Counted from the stretch's first letter, positions 44,764 to 55,002 are shown. The stretch: DNA of 64,000 bases from Irregularibacter muris (GCF_024622505.1 NZ_JANKAS010000006.1:62001-126000); one strand, 5' to 3'. Numbers and translations are program-made. The notes: generated by a model from the letters alone, not told the origin.

Positions 44764-45246
44764 TTAGGCTCTACGTTCTTTTATTTTTTGTTGAGCTGAT
44801 TTTACAGATTTACTTATACCTTCATATCCGGTGCATCTACAAAGATTACTTTGTAACCAATCCTCAGCAATTTCATCATCAGCATCGGGATGGGTTTCTA
44901 GGAGTGCATAGGCATTTACTAAAAAGCCCGGGGTGCAATAACCACATTGGAAGCCGTTTTCTTCTAAAAAGGCCTCTTGTATTTCGGTATTGGATAATCC
45001 CTCTACAGTAGTTATCTCCTGTCCATCTACCTCTACAGCTAAGGCTATGCAGGACTTTATAGGTTTTCCATTTACTAAAACAGTGCAGGCACCACAATCT
45101 CCATTTTCGCAGCCTGGTTTTCCGCCGGTTAGACCCAACTTCTCCCTGAGAACTCTAAGAAGGGTATCAGCAGGGCGAACAACCATCTTTCTCTTTTCGC
45201 CATTTACCGTAAGTTCAATGGGGGCATATTCTTTATGGGCAATCAT
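44764..45246 (-). CDS. molybdenum hydroxylase 2Fe-2S subunit
   Basis: The small electron-transfer subunit (CoxS/XdhC-type), 160 residues. It binds two 2Fe-2S clusters: the plant-ferredoxin-like GCENGDCGACTVLVNG in the N-terminal half and the C-terminal four-helix motif GFQCGYCTPGFLV with LCRCTGYEGI. Family length is normal. Its ATG overlaps the FAD-subunit stop by 4 bases, so translation is coupled. Last gene of a large-FAD-FeS operon. Confidence 0.95.
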   Translation of the reverse strand: MIAHKEYAPIELTVNGEKRKMVVRPADTLLRVLREKLGLTGGKPGCENGDCGACTVLVNGKPIKSCIALAVEVDGQEITTVEGLSNTEIQEAFLEENGFQCGYCTPGFLVNAYALLETHPDADDEIAEDWLQSNLCRCTGYEGISKSVKSAQQKIKERRA

Positions 45247-46082
45247 AGACTCACTCCTTCCAAAGATGCTAACATTTCAAATAAAGCTTTTTCCAGCAAA
45301 GCTCTTCTGTATTCTGCTGAGGACCATTGATCTGATTTTATAGGAAAGGGCAGTTTCGATAGACAACTAGAAATTCTATCTTCTAAAGAGCTTTCCTTAT
45401 TATTTAATAAATCTTCCATTGCTTCGGAGCGGAAAGTCAGTGCTGTTGCTCCACTAATGGCTAGACGAATTTTTCCTTCTTTTTGCACTCCAGCAATGTG
45501 AAGAATGGGATAATCTATAGCCGTTTGTTTCTCCCTTCTTCTATTAAAGTGGGGGAGGGTTTTAGCTTCAACGGGAATTTTAATCTGTACCAAGAATTCC
45601 CCTTTTTTCAATACCAATCTATTATTATAGGCTTGAGATATGGGTACAGTACGAGTTCCTTCGCCACCTGCTATAACTATCTCCGCATCGGATAGCAATA
45701 GGGGAAGAACGGCTTCCCTGTAGGGTAACCTTCCACAGATATTCCCTCCTAAAGTCAGCTTGTTGCGCACAGTATGGTCTGCGATAGGACGACATACTTG
45801 GCTAAAGAAAGGAAAAAGATTTTCTTCGATGATATCGGTTAAAGGAAGACCAGCTCCAAAGATGAAATAGCCATCCTTTTCTTGATGTTCTACACATTCG
45901 GGGATGCCCTTTATATCGATAACCGCTCCTGTGGATAGATTTTGTTTTCTAGCATTGGTGATGATTTCAGTTCCTCCTCCATAAAATATGGGAGAAAGCC
46001 CTTCCTTATCTAATTCCTGAAAGGATGTAATGGCTTCATCAATGGATTCCGGACGGATATATTGAAAATCAAAAGGGATCAT
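45243..46082 (-). CDS. molybdenum hydroxylase FAD-binding subunit
   Basis: The medium subunit (CoxM/XdhB-type), 279 residues, with the FAD-domain motifs PIFYGGGTEIITNARK and ADHTVRNKLTLGGNICG and a C-terminal CO-dehydrogenase-flavoprotein domain. It passes electrons from the iron-sulfur clusters to NAD or another acceptor. Its start codon shares one base with the stop of the large subunit (TAATG). Confidence 0.94.
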   Translation of the reverse strand: MIPFDFQYIRPESIDEAITSFQELDKEGLSPIFYGGGTEIITNARKQNLSTGAVIDIKGIPECVEHQEKDGYFIFGAGLPLTDIIEENLFPFFSQVCRPIADHTVRNKLTLGGNICGRLPYREAVLPLLLSDAEIVIAGGEGTRTVPISQAYNNRLVLKKGEFLVQIKIPVEAKTLPHFNRRREKQTAIDYPILHIAGVQKEGKIRLAISGATALTFRSEAMEDLLNNKESSLEDRISSCLSKLPFPIKSDQWSSAEYRRALLEKALFEMLASLEGVSL

Positions 46083-48409
46083 TATTTTACCTCCTTTACA
46101 GTTTTCCAGATAGATTCAGGAGTTAAGGGCAGGAAGTTTAATTGTTTTCCTGCGGCTCTCGAAAGAGCATTGGATAAAGCCCCAGGCATACCAACTACTC
46201 CTTGCTCTCCTAAACCTCTTGCATCAAAGGGACCATCTCCCTGAGGTGTGTGTAAAAACTCAACTTGATATTGAGGTTCTTCGCCATAACGAAGGATTTT
46301 ATAGCTTCGCAGATCTTCGTTAACTACTTGACCACGATTATTAAAGATGAAACCTTCATTTCTGGCAAAGCTTAATCCCATACCTAAAGCACCTACAACC
46401 TGAGCATGGGCTAAATCAGGATTAATAACAGTGCCTACGTCCATACAGCAGACAGCATTTAATATGTCATAGCTACCATCTGCTAAGTCTAGCTCTACTT
46501 CTATGGCTTCAGCACCTAGAGTCCACTCTAAGGCTGGGTGACCTTCACCGGTTTCTGGATCAAGACCTGAAAGCCTTCTAGAGACATAGCGTCCTCTACC
46601 AATTACTTGTCCTTCTACAGCATTTCCATTGGGATAAACATAGCCCATGGCTACTTCCTGTACCAAAATACCTATTTCTGGTTCATCTTTTAAAAAGACT
46701 CTACCTCCAGCAACTTCTAAATCCTGAGGAGGGCAGCGTAGAGGAATGGAAGCTGTTCTCTTGAGTTGAGAGATTGCATCATCGGCGGCCTCTATAGCAG
46801 CACGACCTGCCATCATCAGTCCCCTACTGGCCGCTGTTGCCCAGTCATGGGGAGCCGTTTTAGTATTGACATCATGCACCACGTGGACCATATCTGTACT
46901 AACTTTGAATTTTTCAGCTATAATTTGGGCTAAACCAGTATGGGTGCCTTGGCCTATTTCCACTACTCCCGTTTGGAAGTTCATACTCCCATCTTCATTA
47001 AAGGTAAGAATAACACCGGCATCGGTATTGGTAGGCATTGCAGGAGCTTTCCATAAAAGTCCCATTCCCTTAGCTCGTACCTTGGTTGGGGAAACTTGTT
47101 TGTAGATGCCCTCCTTCCATCCAATCATATCCGCCGTCCTACGGATACACTCTCGTAAATCCCCTGTGTTTGCATCCATAATGCTTTGGGTAGGAGAGGT
47201 ATCTCCCTGTTGGATAGCATTTTTTAGTCTAAAGTCCATAGAATCCATGCCCATTTCTTCTGCCAGTAAGTCAATAGAGCGTTCTATGGCATAGGCTAGT
47301 TCAATATGTCCAAAGCCTCGATAGGCCGTAGCAAAGGGATGATTGGTATATACACAAAGAGAGTCACACCATACATTAGGTATGCGGTAAGGCCCTGTAC
47401 AGGAAATGGCAGCAGCTCTACTGATGTTTACCGCATAGTCGGCATAGGCTCCACCATCAAACAAATATGTAAGTTCTGCAGCAACCAATTCTCCTTCCTT
47501 TGTACAACCCAATTTTACATCAGCTTGTAAACCAATGTGACCGGGAGAAGTCAATAAATCCTGTTCTCGAGTATTGACAAGTTTTACGGGACGTCCATCC
47601 ACTGAACGGGAAAGTAGATAAACTAAGCCCTCTAACTGTAAACCAGCTTTTCCTCCAAAGCCACCGCCAACAGGTGGAGAGGTGACATTGATTTTTCCAA
47701 TAGGTACATTGAAGTTGTATCCAATTAGAGCCTTGGCTAAGAAGGGGGCTTGGGTGGCGGATTGTATTTTCACATCTCCATTGGATCCAATTTCTGCAAT
47801 GGTTGCTCGAGTCTCCATTGCCACATGATCCCCAGGGGGGAACTCAAAGGAAGATTCGATAATAAAATCAGCCTTTTTAAAGCCTTCCTGAATGTCACCC
47901 TTACGAATTTTGGTCCTGTTGGAAATATTGGTACCGGGTTCAGGGAGAACAGCGGGAATATGTTTGTAGTCTTCCAATTCTTTATGAAGGATGGGGGCAT
48001 CTTCCTTTAGGGCTTCCCTTGGAGAGGATACATAGGGAAGGGGTTGGTATTCTACATGAATTAATGGAAGTGCGGATTTAGCCTCTAATTCACTATTGGC
48101 AATAACTACAGCAACTGCTTCCCCATAATGCCTAACTTTGCTTCTGGCTATGGGGGGCTTATCTCCCATATAAAGTCCTATAGTAACCGGGAAATCTTCC
48201 CCTGTCAGTACAGCTTGAACACCTGGAGCCTCCAAAGCTTTAGAAATATCAATGGATTTGATCTCTGCATGGGCATGGGTGCTTGTTTTTAAGGCTGCGT
48301 GGAGAAGTCCTGGTATCTGTTTGTCATTGACATACCGTTGTCTACCAGCTACCTTGTCTTTTCCATCTAACCTAGGGACGGAAGTACCTAGTACTTGATA
48401 ATTATCCAA
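46082..48409 (-). CDS. molybdenum hydroxylase large (molybdopterin) subunit
   Basis: The catalytic subunit (xanthine dehydrogenase/CoxL type), 775 residues. It has an N-terminal a/b hammerhead domain (RLDGKDKVAGRQRYVND) and a molybdopterin-binding domain with PVGGGFGGKAGLQLEG, TAYRGFGHIELAYAIER, VEIGQGTHTGLAQI and, near the C-terminus, DARGLGEQGVVG with the catalytic Glu. The CoxL active-site loop (AYRCSFR) is not present, so CO oxidation is unlikely; a purine or heterocycle hydroxylase is more probable. The start is TTG at 48409 after AAAGGAGTG. No XdhC/CoxI maturation factor is encoded nearby. Confidence 0.93.
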   Translation of the reverse strand: MDNYQVLGTSVPRLDGKDKVAGRQRYVNDKQIPGLLHAALKTSTHAHAEIKSIDISKALEAPGVQAVLTGEDFPVTIGLYMGDKPPIARSKVRHYGEAVAVVIANSELEAKSALPLIHVEYQPLPYVSSPREALKEDAPILHKELEDYKHIPAVLPEPGTNISNRTKIRKGDIQEGFKKADFIIESSFEFPPGDHVAMETRATIAEIGSNGDVKIQSATQAPFLAKALIGYNFNVPIGKINVTSPPVGGGFGGKAGLQLEGLVYLLSRSVDGRPVKLVNTREQDLLTSPGHIGLQADVKLGCTKEGELVAAELTYLFDGGAYADYAVNISRAAAISCTGPYRIPNVWCDSLCVYTNHPFATAYRGFGHIELAYAIERSIDLLAEEMGMDSMDFRLKNAIQQGDTSPTQSIMDANTGDLRECIRRTADMIGWKEGIYKQVSPTKVRAKGMGLLWKAPAMPTNTDAGVILTFNEDGSMNFQTGVVEIGQGTHTGLAQIIAEKFKVSTDMVHVVHDVNTKTAPHDWATAASRGLMMAGRAAIEAADDAISQLKRTASIPLRCPPQDLEVAGGRVFLKDEPEIGILVQEVAMGYVYPNGNAVEGQVIGRGRYVSRRLSGLDPETGEGHPALEWTLGAEAIEVELDLADGSYDILNAVCCMDVGTVINPDLAHAQVVGALGMGLSFARNEGFIFNNRGQVVNEDLRSYKILRYGEEPQYQVEFLHTPQGDGPFDARGLGEQGVVGMPGALSNALSRAAGKQLNFLPLTPESIWKTVKEVK

Positions 48410-48553
48410 TAGATTTTACACTCCTTTCAAAATAATATAGGTAAATAACCTAATGGAATATATACCCTATAGTTTACTATTCAAAACATGGTCTATTCAT
48501 GCTTTATAGCAGGATATACAGATAACCATATTATTCGATAGGAGGAAAATATT

Positions 48554-48574
48554 ATGCAAAATTTGGATCAATAA
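48554..48574 (+). CDS. six-codon reading frame with strong ribosome site
   Basis: ATG CAA AAT TTG GAT CAA TAA (peptide MQNLDQ), 8 bases after AGGAGG. Its last bases lie in the hairpin at 48568-48611. It may be a minimal translated ORF or the relic of a lost gene; no convincing promoter precedes it. It lies in the 213-base gap between two minus-strand genes. Confidence 0.3.
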   Translation: MQNLDQ

Positions 48575-48611
48575 AGAAGGAGTTCCTTTTAAGGAACTCC
48601 TTCTTTATTGA
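48568..48611. terminator. hairpin after murC
   Basis: A 19-bp perfect stem (arm TCAATAAAGAAGGAGTTCC) with a TTTTAA loop. On the minus strand it ends murC; on the plus strand it would end any transcript through the six-codon frame. Confidence 0.8.
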
Positions 48612-48622
48612 TGGATAGAGTA

Positions 48623-50014
48623 TTATTTTGCTAATTCCGTTAAAAACATGTTGCCCACTTGATCGATATTACCAGCGCCCATGGTAATGACTAAGTCACC
48701 AGGTTGAACATTTTCTAAAAGGTGATTAAGAATAGCTGGGAAATCACCTAAATAAAGTGCTGGAGTCCCGTTGTCCAGGATAGCATCAGCTAAATCTCTT
48801 GAATGGATTAAGCCTAAATCCTTTTCCCTAGCCGCATAAATATCTGCAATAATCACTTCATCTGCCAACTGAAAGGCAGTGGAAAAATCCTTTAGCAGGG
48901 TTAAGGTACGGGTATAGGTATGGGGTTGAAAAATACACCATGTTTTTTTATGAGGATATCTCTTAGCTGCAGCTAAAGTTGCCGTAACTTCAGTAGGATG
49001 ATGGGCATAATCATCAATGACTGAAATATCATGAATCTTTCCTTTAAGCTCAAATCTGCGGTGGGTTCCCTTATAAAGGGTAAGACCTTTTTGTATGACA
49101 GATAGAGGAATATCCAAATAATAGGCACAGACGATAGCGGATAATGCGTTGACGACATTATGAAGACCAGGTACAGATAATTGAAAATGTCCTAAATTTT
49201 CACCTTCATAGACTACATCAAAACAACCCATTCCCATATCGTTAAAGGAGATATTTTTAGCTTGCCAGTCACAATCTTCAGAGGTACCAAAGGTTACGAC
49301 ATTACAATTCAGATCCTTTAAAATAGAAGACACATTTTCGCTGTCTCCATTAGCTATAAGATACCCGTCCTCTGGTATCAGTTGCGCATATTTATGAAAG
49401 GACTGTTTAATATGGTCTAGATCAGTAAAATAATCCAAATGATCTTCCTCGACATTTAAGATAACACCTATATAGGGATTGAAATGTAAAAAGCTCTCTA
49501 CATATTCACAAGCTTCTGTCACAAAATAAGCACTATTTCCTACCTTCACATTCCCTCCTATAGCATCCAACTCTCCTCCTACTAAAATGGTAGGATCGTA
49601 GCTGGCTTCCTCAAGTATGATGGACATCATAGAAGTTGTAGTGGTTTTGCCATGAGTACCAGCTATACCAATACTTTTCTTATAATGTCTCATGATTTGA
49701 CCTAAAAACTCTGCTCTTTCCATAGTAACAATGTTTAGTTCTCTGGCTCTTTTTAATTCTTCATTATCTGATTTTACCGCAGCAGTATATATGACTAAAT
49801 CGGCATTATCAATATTGCTCGCTTTGTGTCCAATATAAATAGCCGCACCTTTACTTTCTAATTTTTTGGTTAGGGGGGAGGATTGAATATCAGACCCACT
49901 GACAATGTACTGATTATGTAACAATATTTTAGCTAGTCCACTCATGCTAATACCACCAATTCCAATAAAATGAATATGATGGTGTTTAGATAAGTCTAAA
50001 TCTGGAGTTGTCAT
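48623..50014 (-). CDS. murC: UDP-N-acetylmuramate--L-alanine ligase
   Basis: Mur ligase, 463 residues, adding L-alanine to UDP-MurNAc in peptidoglycan precursor synthesis. It shows the Rossmann start HIHFIGIGGISMSGLAKIL, the ATP loop GIAGTHGKTTTTSMM, NVEEDHLDYF, and the C-terminal DDYAHHPTEV typical of MurC. ATG at 50014 after AGGAAGG. It is a single gene here rather than part of a dcw cluster, as is common in Firmicutes. Confidence 0.96.
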   Translation of the reverse strand: MTTPDLDLSKHHHIHFIGIGGISMSGLAKILLHNQYIVSGSDIQSSPLTKKLESKGAAIYIGHKASNIDNADLVIYTAAVKSDNEELKRARELNIVTMERAEFLGQIMRHYKKSIGIAGTHGKTTTTSMMSIILEEASYDPTILVGGELDAIGGNVKVGNSAYFVTEACEYVESFLHFNPYIGVILNVEEDHLDYFTDLDHIKQSFHKYAQLIPEDGYLIANGDSENVSSILKDLNCNVVTFGTSEDCDWQAKNISFNDMGMGCFDVVYEGENLGHFQLSVPGLHNVVNALSAIVCAYYLDIPLSVIQKGLTLYKGTHRRFELKGKIHDISVIDDYAHHPTEVTATLAAAKRYPHKKTWCIFQPHTYTRTLTLLKDFSTAFQLADEVIIADIYAAREKDLGLIHSRDLADAILDNGTPALYLGDFPAILNHLLENVQPGDLVITMGAGNIDQVGNMFLTELAK

Positions 50015-50274
50015 AGTAACCTTCCTTTCCTTTGGGAAAAATAACTTATTATTCCATTATATTGATAAGTATAACCTAATTTTAGCATTCCTATTTCAAA
50101 AGCCCGTGGGTTTTTATTTGAAATCCATACTTTTAATTTATTCATAAAAACCTATTTTATTATACCATAAAATGAAAAGTTATCATTTAATACATGAAAT
50201 CTATTGCATAAAAGAAATAATATGAATAAAATGATAGGTAATAAAGTAAACATCCGGATTTTGGAGGGAATGTG

Positions 50275-51102
50275 ATGGGAAAACGAAAAAGAAATGAAAG
50301 AATTGGTGCACTAATAAAAATATTAAGCCATCAACCTAATACAGTATTTACATTAAATTATTTCAGTGAAGCTTTTGAAGCAGCAAAATCAAGTATTAGT
50401 GAAGATATTGTTATTGCAAAGAAAATGTTGGAGGAGCTGCATTTAGGTACGATTGAAACAATTGCCGGTGCAGCTGGCGGGGTAAAATATGTTCCTCTAG
50501 TTACCCCGGAAAGAGCAGGTTTTTTTTTGGAAAAGGTATGTAAAAAGTTAGAAGATCCCCAAAGAATTATGCCTGGTGGTTTTATTTATATGACAGATAT
50601 TATCTCTTCTCCTTCTATGGTGGAAACCATGGGGGAAATTTTAGCCAGCCAATTTTTAAACCAGGAGATTGATTATGTGATTACCATGGAAACTAAGGGA
50701 ATTCCTATTGCCCTTATGACAGCCAAGGCCTTGAATGTTCCTTTGGTTATTGTTAGGAAAAATAGTAAGGTAACCGAAGGCTCTACAGTAAGTATTAATT
50801 ATCTATCAGGATCTAGTAATAGAATACAAACCATGTCTTTATCTCGAAGAGCTCTAAAGGAAGGAGCCAAGGTATTAATTGTGGATGATTTTATGAAGGC
50901 AGGTGGAACGGCCAAGGGCATGATGGATTTAATCAATGAGTTTAAAGGAGAGGTGCAGGGAATAGGAGTATTGATTGCCACTAGGGAACCAGAGGACAAG
51001 GTCGTTGAGCATTATACTCCACTTTTATATCTAGAAGAAGTAGATGTCAAAAATAGAAGAATAATTATCGCACCCAATCCTAAAATAACCACTAAAATAT
51101 AA
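50275..51102 (+). CDS. purR: pur operon repressor
   Basis: A 275-residue Bacillus-type PurR: an N-terminal winged helix (RNERIGALIKILSHQPNT, FSEAFEAAKSSISEDI) joined to a phosphoribosyltransferase-like domain with the PRPP loop VLIVDDFMKAGGTAKGM, which senses PRPP rather than acting as an enzyme. ATG at 50275 after TTGGAGGG; a GTG one codon before is too near. It opens the conserved purR-spoVG-glmU-prs block; yabJ, usually between purR and spoVG, is absent. Confidence 0.94.
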   Translation: MGKRKRNERIGALIKILSHQPNTVFTLNYFSEAFEAAKSSISEDIVIAKKMLEELHLGTIETIAGAAGGVKYVPLVTPERAGFFLEKVCKKLEDPQRIMPGGFIYMTDIISSPSMVETMGEILASQFLNQEIDYVITMETKGIPIALMTAKALNVPLVIVRKNSKVTEGSTVSINYLSGSSNRIQTMSLSRRALKEGAKVLIVDDFMKAGGTAKGMMDLINEFKGEVQGIGVLIATREPEDKVVEHYTPLLYLEEVDVKNRRIIIAPNPKITTKI

Positions 51103-51273
51103 GAGAAAAACAAGAAATAGATTTAAAGACAAAAAAATAGCCTATATTCAGAAAATTTTCTGATTTCTAGGAGGAAAATGCAAATAAATGAAGAATAGAG
51201 GATATAAGGAATATTTGTTTATTTTAATACCCCTAGGAAAGGGAATGGGAAAGATTTAGGAGGTGTGATAATC

Positions 51274-51555
51274 GTGCAAATAACAGATGTACGTATTCGA
51301 AAAATTAATGCTGAGGGGAAAATGAAGGCAATTGTATCCGTGACTTTTAATGACCAATTTGTTGTCCATGACATCAAAATTATAGAAGGTCAAAATGGCT
51401 TATTTATTGCCATGCCCAGCAGAAAGACACCTGAAGGAGAATTTAAGGATATCGCTCATCCTATAAATTCAGAGACTAGAACATTTATTCAAGAGGCTAT
51501 ACTAAGGGTATACCAGGAAAGTTTAGAACAAACAGCAGCTGCAGCAATGGAATAA
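51274..51555 (+). CDS. spoVG: SpoVG regulator
   Basis: A 93-residue SpoVG protein that binds nucleic acid and affects septation, sporulation and capsule genes. The sequence [17 protein letters not shown] and [27 protein letters not shown], divided across the protein, is a clear match to the family. I use the GTG at 51274 ([12 protein letters not shown]), 6 to 7 bases after AGGAGGTG; a GTG at 51265 falls in that ribosome site. Confidence 0.95.
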   Translation: MQITDVRIRKINAEGKMKAIVSVTFNDQFVVHDIKIIEGQNGLFIAMPSRKTPEGEFKDIAHPINSETRTFIQEAILRVYQESLEQTAAAAME

Positions 51556-51567
51556 AGGGGACAAGGC

Positions 51568-51600
51568 AAAAAGGAGAGAGAATCTCCTTTTTTATTTTGA
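51568..51600 (+). terminator. intrinsic terminator after spoVG
   Basis: Arms AAAAAGGAGA and TCTCCTTTTTT around GAGAA, T-rich tail. Confidence 0.85.
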
Positions 51601-51726
51601 TATAGAAAAGTTTTTTTTGCCCGCAAGAGACCAAACTTTTCTAGGTCACATAATAAATTTTTACACCAAAGTAAAAACTAGTAAAATAAAGGAAAACACT
51701 CAAATGAAAAATTAAGATTTTTGGTG

Positions 51727-51755
51727 TATACAATCCTGTACAAAAGCTATATAAT
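51727..51755 (+). promoter_or_regulatory. candidate promoter of glmU
   Basis: TATAAT at 51750-51755 with TATACA 17 bases upstream (51727-51732). The -10 is perfect and the -35 is fair. Confidence 0.45.
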
Positions 51756-51800
51756 AGTGGATGAATAAATAAACTTTATGACTAAGGATTAGGTGATAGG

Positions 51801-53186
51801 ATGGAAAATAATGTAGGAAGTATAGCTGTAATTCTTGCAGCGGGTGCAGGTACAAGAATGAAATCCCGTAAGCCTAAAGTACTCCACGAAATTTGTGGAA
51901 AACCTATGCTTCAACATGTTATTGATCAAGCAACTATATTAAAAACCGAAAAAACTGTAGTTGTCATTGGTTATCAGGGAGAAAGTGTTAAAGAAACAAT
52001 AGGAAATACAGTGGAATACGTATATCAAAGGGAACAGCTAGGTACAGGACATGCTGTTATGCAAGCCCAGAGCTATTTTGAAAACTATAAGGGTAATGTT
52101 TTACTGCTCTATGGAGATACTCCTCTTATTTCAGCTGAAACCTTGAAAAAATTCATACAATACCATGAGGACAAAGAGCTTCATACTACGGTACTCACCG
52201 CCGAGGTAGAAGATGCCACAGGATATGGTAGAATTATACGAAATGCCCAGGGACAAGTAGAGGCTATTGTGGAACACAAAGATGCTACAGAAGAACAACT
52301 AAAGATTAAAGAAATCAACTCAGGAATGTATTATTTCAATGCAGAGTTATTAAACCATGCTCTAAGCAAAATCAATAATGATAACAACCAGGGTGAATAT
52401 TACATCACAGATGTTATAGAAATCTTAAATAAAGAAGGCTATAAAATCGGTGGCTATGTAGTAGAGAATGATGCGGAAATCCAGGGAATCAATTCTAGGG
52501 TTCAATTGGCAGAAGCTGAAAATTATATGCGAAAAAAGATAAATGAACATTGGATGGATCAGGGAGTAACCATGTTGGATCCCCATAGCACATATATTCA
52601 AAAGGGAGTCTCCATAGGACAGGACACTCTTATTTATCCTGGGGTACATTTAGAAGGAGAGACTACCATTGGTACTGAATGTACTATTGGTGCCAATAGT
52701 AGAATAGTATCCTCCACTATAGCCGATGATGTAGAAATCCAGTATTCCACTATTTTAAATAGCACAGTGGATAGCCAGGCTAAGATAGGTCCTTATGCTT
52801 ATATTAGGCCCAATAGCCATATAGGAGAAGGAGCAAAAATAGGAGACTTTGTAGAGATTAAAAACGCTACTATGGGCAAAGGTTCAAAAGCATCCCATCT
52901 TACTTATGTAGGAGATGCAGAGGTAGGAGCAGGCGTTAATTTAGGTTGTGGTACAGTTTTTGTAAATTATGATGGCTATAAAAAACACAAAACCGTTGTA
53001 GGAGATAATGTTTTTGTGGGTTGCAATACAAATCTAATAGCACCCGTAGAAGTAAAGGAAGGAGCCTATATTGCAGCAGGTTCTACCATTACTCAGGAAG
53101 TGCCTTCTAAATCTTTAGCCATTGCAAGGGCAAGGCAAGTGGTAAAAGAAGGATGGGTAGAAAAGAGAAATACAAAGGAAAAATAG
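51801..53186 (+). CDS. glmU: bifunctional N-acetylglucosamine-1-P uridylyltransferase / glucosamine-1-P acetyltransferase
   Basis: A 461-residue enzyme making UDP-GlcNAc for the cell wall. The N-terminal uridylyltransferase domain has [19 protein letters not shown] and [10 protein letters not shown]; the C-terminal left-handed beta-helix acetyltransferase has [38 protein letters not shown] and [12 protein letters not shown]. Full family length. ATG at 51801 after AGGTGATAGG. Its end lies 14 bases before the prs start, typical of the glmU-prs pair. Confidence 0.97.
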   Translation: MENNVGSIAVILAAGAGTRMKSRKPKVLHEICGKPMLQHVIDQATILKTEKTVVVIGYQGESVKETIGNTVEYVYQREQLGTGHAVMQAQSYFENYKGNVLLLYGDTPLISAETLKKFIQYHEDKELHTTVLTAEVEDATGYGRIIRNAQGQVEAIVEHKDATEEQLKIKEINSGMYYFNAELLNHALSKINNDNNQGEYYITDVIEILNKEGYKIGGYVVENDAEIQGINSRVQLAEAENYMRKKINEHWMDQGVTMLDPHSTYIQKGVSIGQDTLIYPGVHLEGETTIGTECTIGANSRIVSSTIADDVEIQYSTILNSTVDSQAKIGPYAYIRPNSHIGEGAKIGDFVEIKNATMGKGSKASHLTYVGDAEVGAGVNLGCGTVFVNYDGYKKHKTVVGDNVFVGCNTNLIAPVEVKEGAYIAAGSTITQEVPSKSLAIARARQVVKEGWVEKRNTKEK

Positions 53187-53200
53187 GAGGCTTTATATCA

Positions 53201-54148
53201 ATGAGTTTAAATTGTAAGGGAATGAAGATTATTACAGGGAGTTCAAGCCCAAAACTAGCCCAAGAGATTTCAGAAATCTTGGATTGTCCTATTACCAAGG
53301 CAGAAGTAGGTAGATTTAGTGATGGAGAAATCACTGTAAAAATCGAACAATCAGTAAGAGGTAATGATGTTTTTGTTATTCAATCTACAAGTTCACCAGT
53401 CAATGACAATTTGATGGAGCTATTAATTTTAATTGATGCTCTAAAAAGAGCATCGGCCGGTAGAATTAATGCGGTTATCCCATACTATGGATATGCTAGA
53501 CAGGATAGAAAGGCCAAAGCTAGAGATCCAATTACAGCAAGATTAGTGGCAGATCTTATCACAGCAGCCGGAGCCGATAGAGTTCTTACTATGGACTTAC
53601 ATGCTGCCCAAATCCAAGGTTTTTTCAATGTGCCCGTAGATCATCTAGTAGGGGTACCTATTTTAGCTGATTACTTTAAAAAGAAGAATATCCAGGATCT
53701 AGTGGTTGTCTCTCCTGATTTAGGGAGTGTTACCCGCTCTAGAAACTTTGCAGATAGATTAGATGCTCCACTAGCTATTATTGATAAAAGAAGACCTAAG
53801 GCCAATGTTTCCGAGGTAATGAATGTTATTGGAGATATTAAAGGCAAAAATGTTATTTTAATTGATGATATTATTGATACAGCAGGAACAATTGTCAATG
53901 GTGCTGAAGCTCTGATTAAGCTAGGAGCAAAAGAAGTATATGCTACTTGTACTCACCCAGTTTTATCTGGACCTGCCATGGAAAGAATTAATAACTCAAT
54001 CATTAAAGAAATGGTCATTGCCAATACAATTGAATTACCAGAGGAAAAGAAAAGCGATAAAATTGTTTCCCTTTCAGTAGGACCGATTTTTGCTGCTGCC
54101 ATGACGAGAATATATGAAGGACTTTCGGTAAGTAAATTATTTGACTAA
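53201..54148 (+). CDS. prs: ribose-phosphate pyrophosphokinase
   Basis: PRPP synthetase, 315 residues: ribose-5-P + ATP to PRPP, the compound sensed by PurR. Motifs: [60 protein letters not shown] and the PRPP-binding [18 protein letters not shown] at 53201 follows AGGAGG; an upstream in-frame ATG at 53153 lies in the end of glmU. Confidence 0.97.
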   Translation: MSLNCKGMKIITGSSSPKLAQEISEILDCPITKAEVGRFSDGEITVKIEQSVRGNDVFVIQSTSSPVNDNLMELLILIDALKRASAGRINAVIPYYGYARQDRKAKARDPITARLVADLITAAGADRVLTMDLHAAQIQGFFNVPVDHLVGVPILADYFKKKNIQDLVVVSPDLGSVTRSRNFADRLDAPLAIIDKRRPKANVSEVMNVIGDIKGKNVILIDDIIDTAGTIVNGAEALIKLGAKEVYATCTHPVLSGPAMERINNSIIKEMVIANTIELPEEKKSDKIVSLSVGPIFAAAMTRIYEGLSVSKLFD

Positions 54149-54154
54149 AGCCAT

Positions 54155-54188
54155 GATAAGCCAGGATTTTCCTGGCTTATTTTTTTAT
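54155..54188 (+). terminator. intrinsic terminator after prs
   Basis: Arms GATAAGCCAGGA and TCCTGGCTTAT around TTT, followed by seven T. Confidence 0.88.
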
Positions 54189-54231
54189 TCCAAGGTAAGG
54201 ATAAGGGGAAATATCATCTTTATTTTTAACC

Positions 54232-55002
54232 TTGGAAGGAGAGATTATTCTGATCAATTTTAAAGATAAAAGAATAAACAAATATACCCTATGGAGTCTG
54301 TCGTTTGTAGGTGCATTTTTATTAGGAATATTTGCTGGAATGATTGGTGATTTTGTAGAGGTTCAAACAAGTAAAATCAGCCTAGAGGAAGAGAAGGAAA
54401 AATCTATTGTAGATATTGTAAAGGAAAATGCTGGTGCTATTGTAGGTGTGGAAAGCTGGGATGATAGTTCTTCAGAGGGCAAGAAGAACATCAATGCATC
54501 AGGCATTATTTTTCATCAGAAGGGCTATATGATCACCAATGCCCACGTGATTAAAGGAGCAGATAGAGTTTATGTCTATGTAGATAAAGACAAAAAAATA
54601 AAAGCTCATATTCTGGCAGAGGATGAAGAAAAGGATATTGCCCTCTTAAAGATTGATCATAAGGATTTATCTGTTGCAAACTTTGGAGATTCTGATAAAG
54701 TTGAGGTGGGAGAAAGGGCTATAGCCATAGGCAATCCCTTAGGAGAACAATTATCGGGTACGGTTACGGTAGGGGTAATTAGTGCCGTAAATAGGCAGTT
54801 GGAGATCCAAGGCAGTACAATGGATTTAATACAAACCGATGCAGCCATAAACATGGGCAATAGTGGAGGTGCTCTTTTAAATAGTAAGGGAGAAATCATT
54901 GGGATGACCACCTTTCATATCCCATCTAGCAAAGCCCAAGGAGTTGGTTTTGCCATTCCCAGCAATATTTTAAGGGAGTATATAGACAAATATTCACCTT
55001 AG
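54232..55002 (+). CDS. membrane-anchored S1C (HtrA/DegP-like) serine protease without PDZ domain
   Basis: A short trypsin-fold protease with one N-terminal membrane segment (LWSLSFVGAFLLGIFAGMIG), so the catalytic domain should be outside the cell. The triad is seen as His105 in NAHVIKG, Asp135 in EKDIALLKID and Ser211 in MGNSGGALL (numbered from 54232). The protein ends at about 256 residues, right after the protease domain; the usual C-terminal PDZ domain is absent. The start is uncertain: the frame opens at TTG 54232, but the ribosome site GGAAGGAGAG begins two bases later and would best serve a CTG at 54250 or an ATT just before it. Confidence 0.85.
   Translation: MEGEIILINFKDKRINKYTLWSLSFVGAFLLGIFAGMIGDFVEVQTSKISLEEEKEKSIVDIVKENAGAIVGVESWDDSSSEGKKNINASGIIFHQKGYMITNAHVIKGADRVYVYVDKDKKIKAHILAEDEEKDIALLKIDHKDLSVANFGDSDKVEVGERAIAIGNPLGEQLSGTVTVGVISAVNRQLEIQGSTMDLIQTDAAINMGNSGGALLNSKGEIIGMTTFHIPSSKAQGVGFAIPSNILREYIDKYSP

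Noticed and set aside
48554-48574. The six-codon frame at 48554 as a regulated leader peptide
   Set aside because: There is no convincing promoter and no gene downstream on the same strand for it to regulate; kept only as a low-confidence feature.
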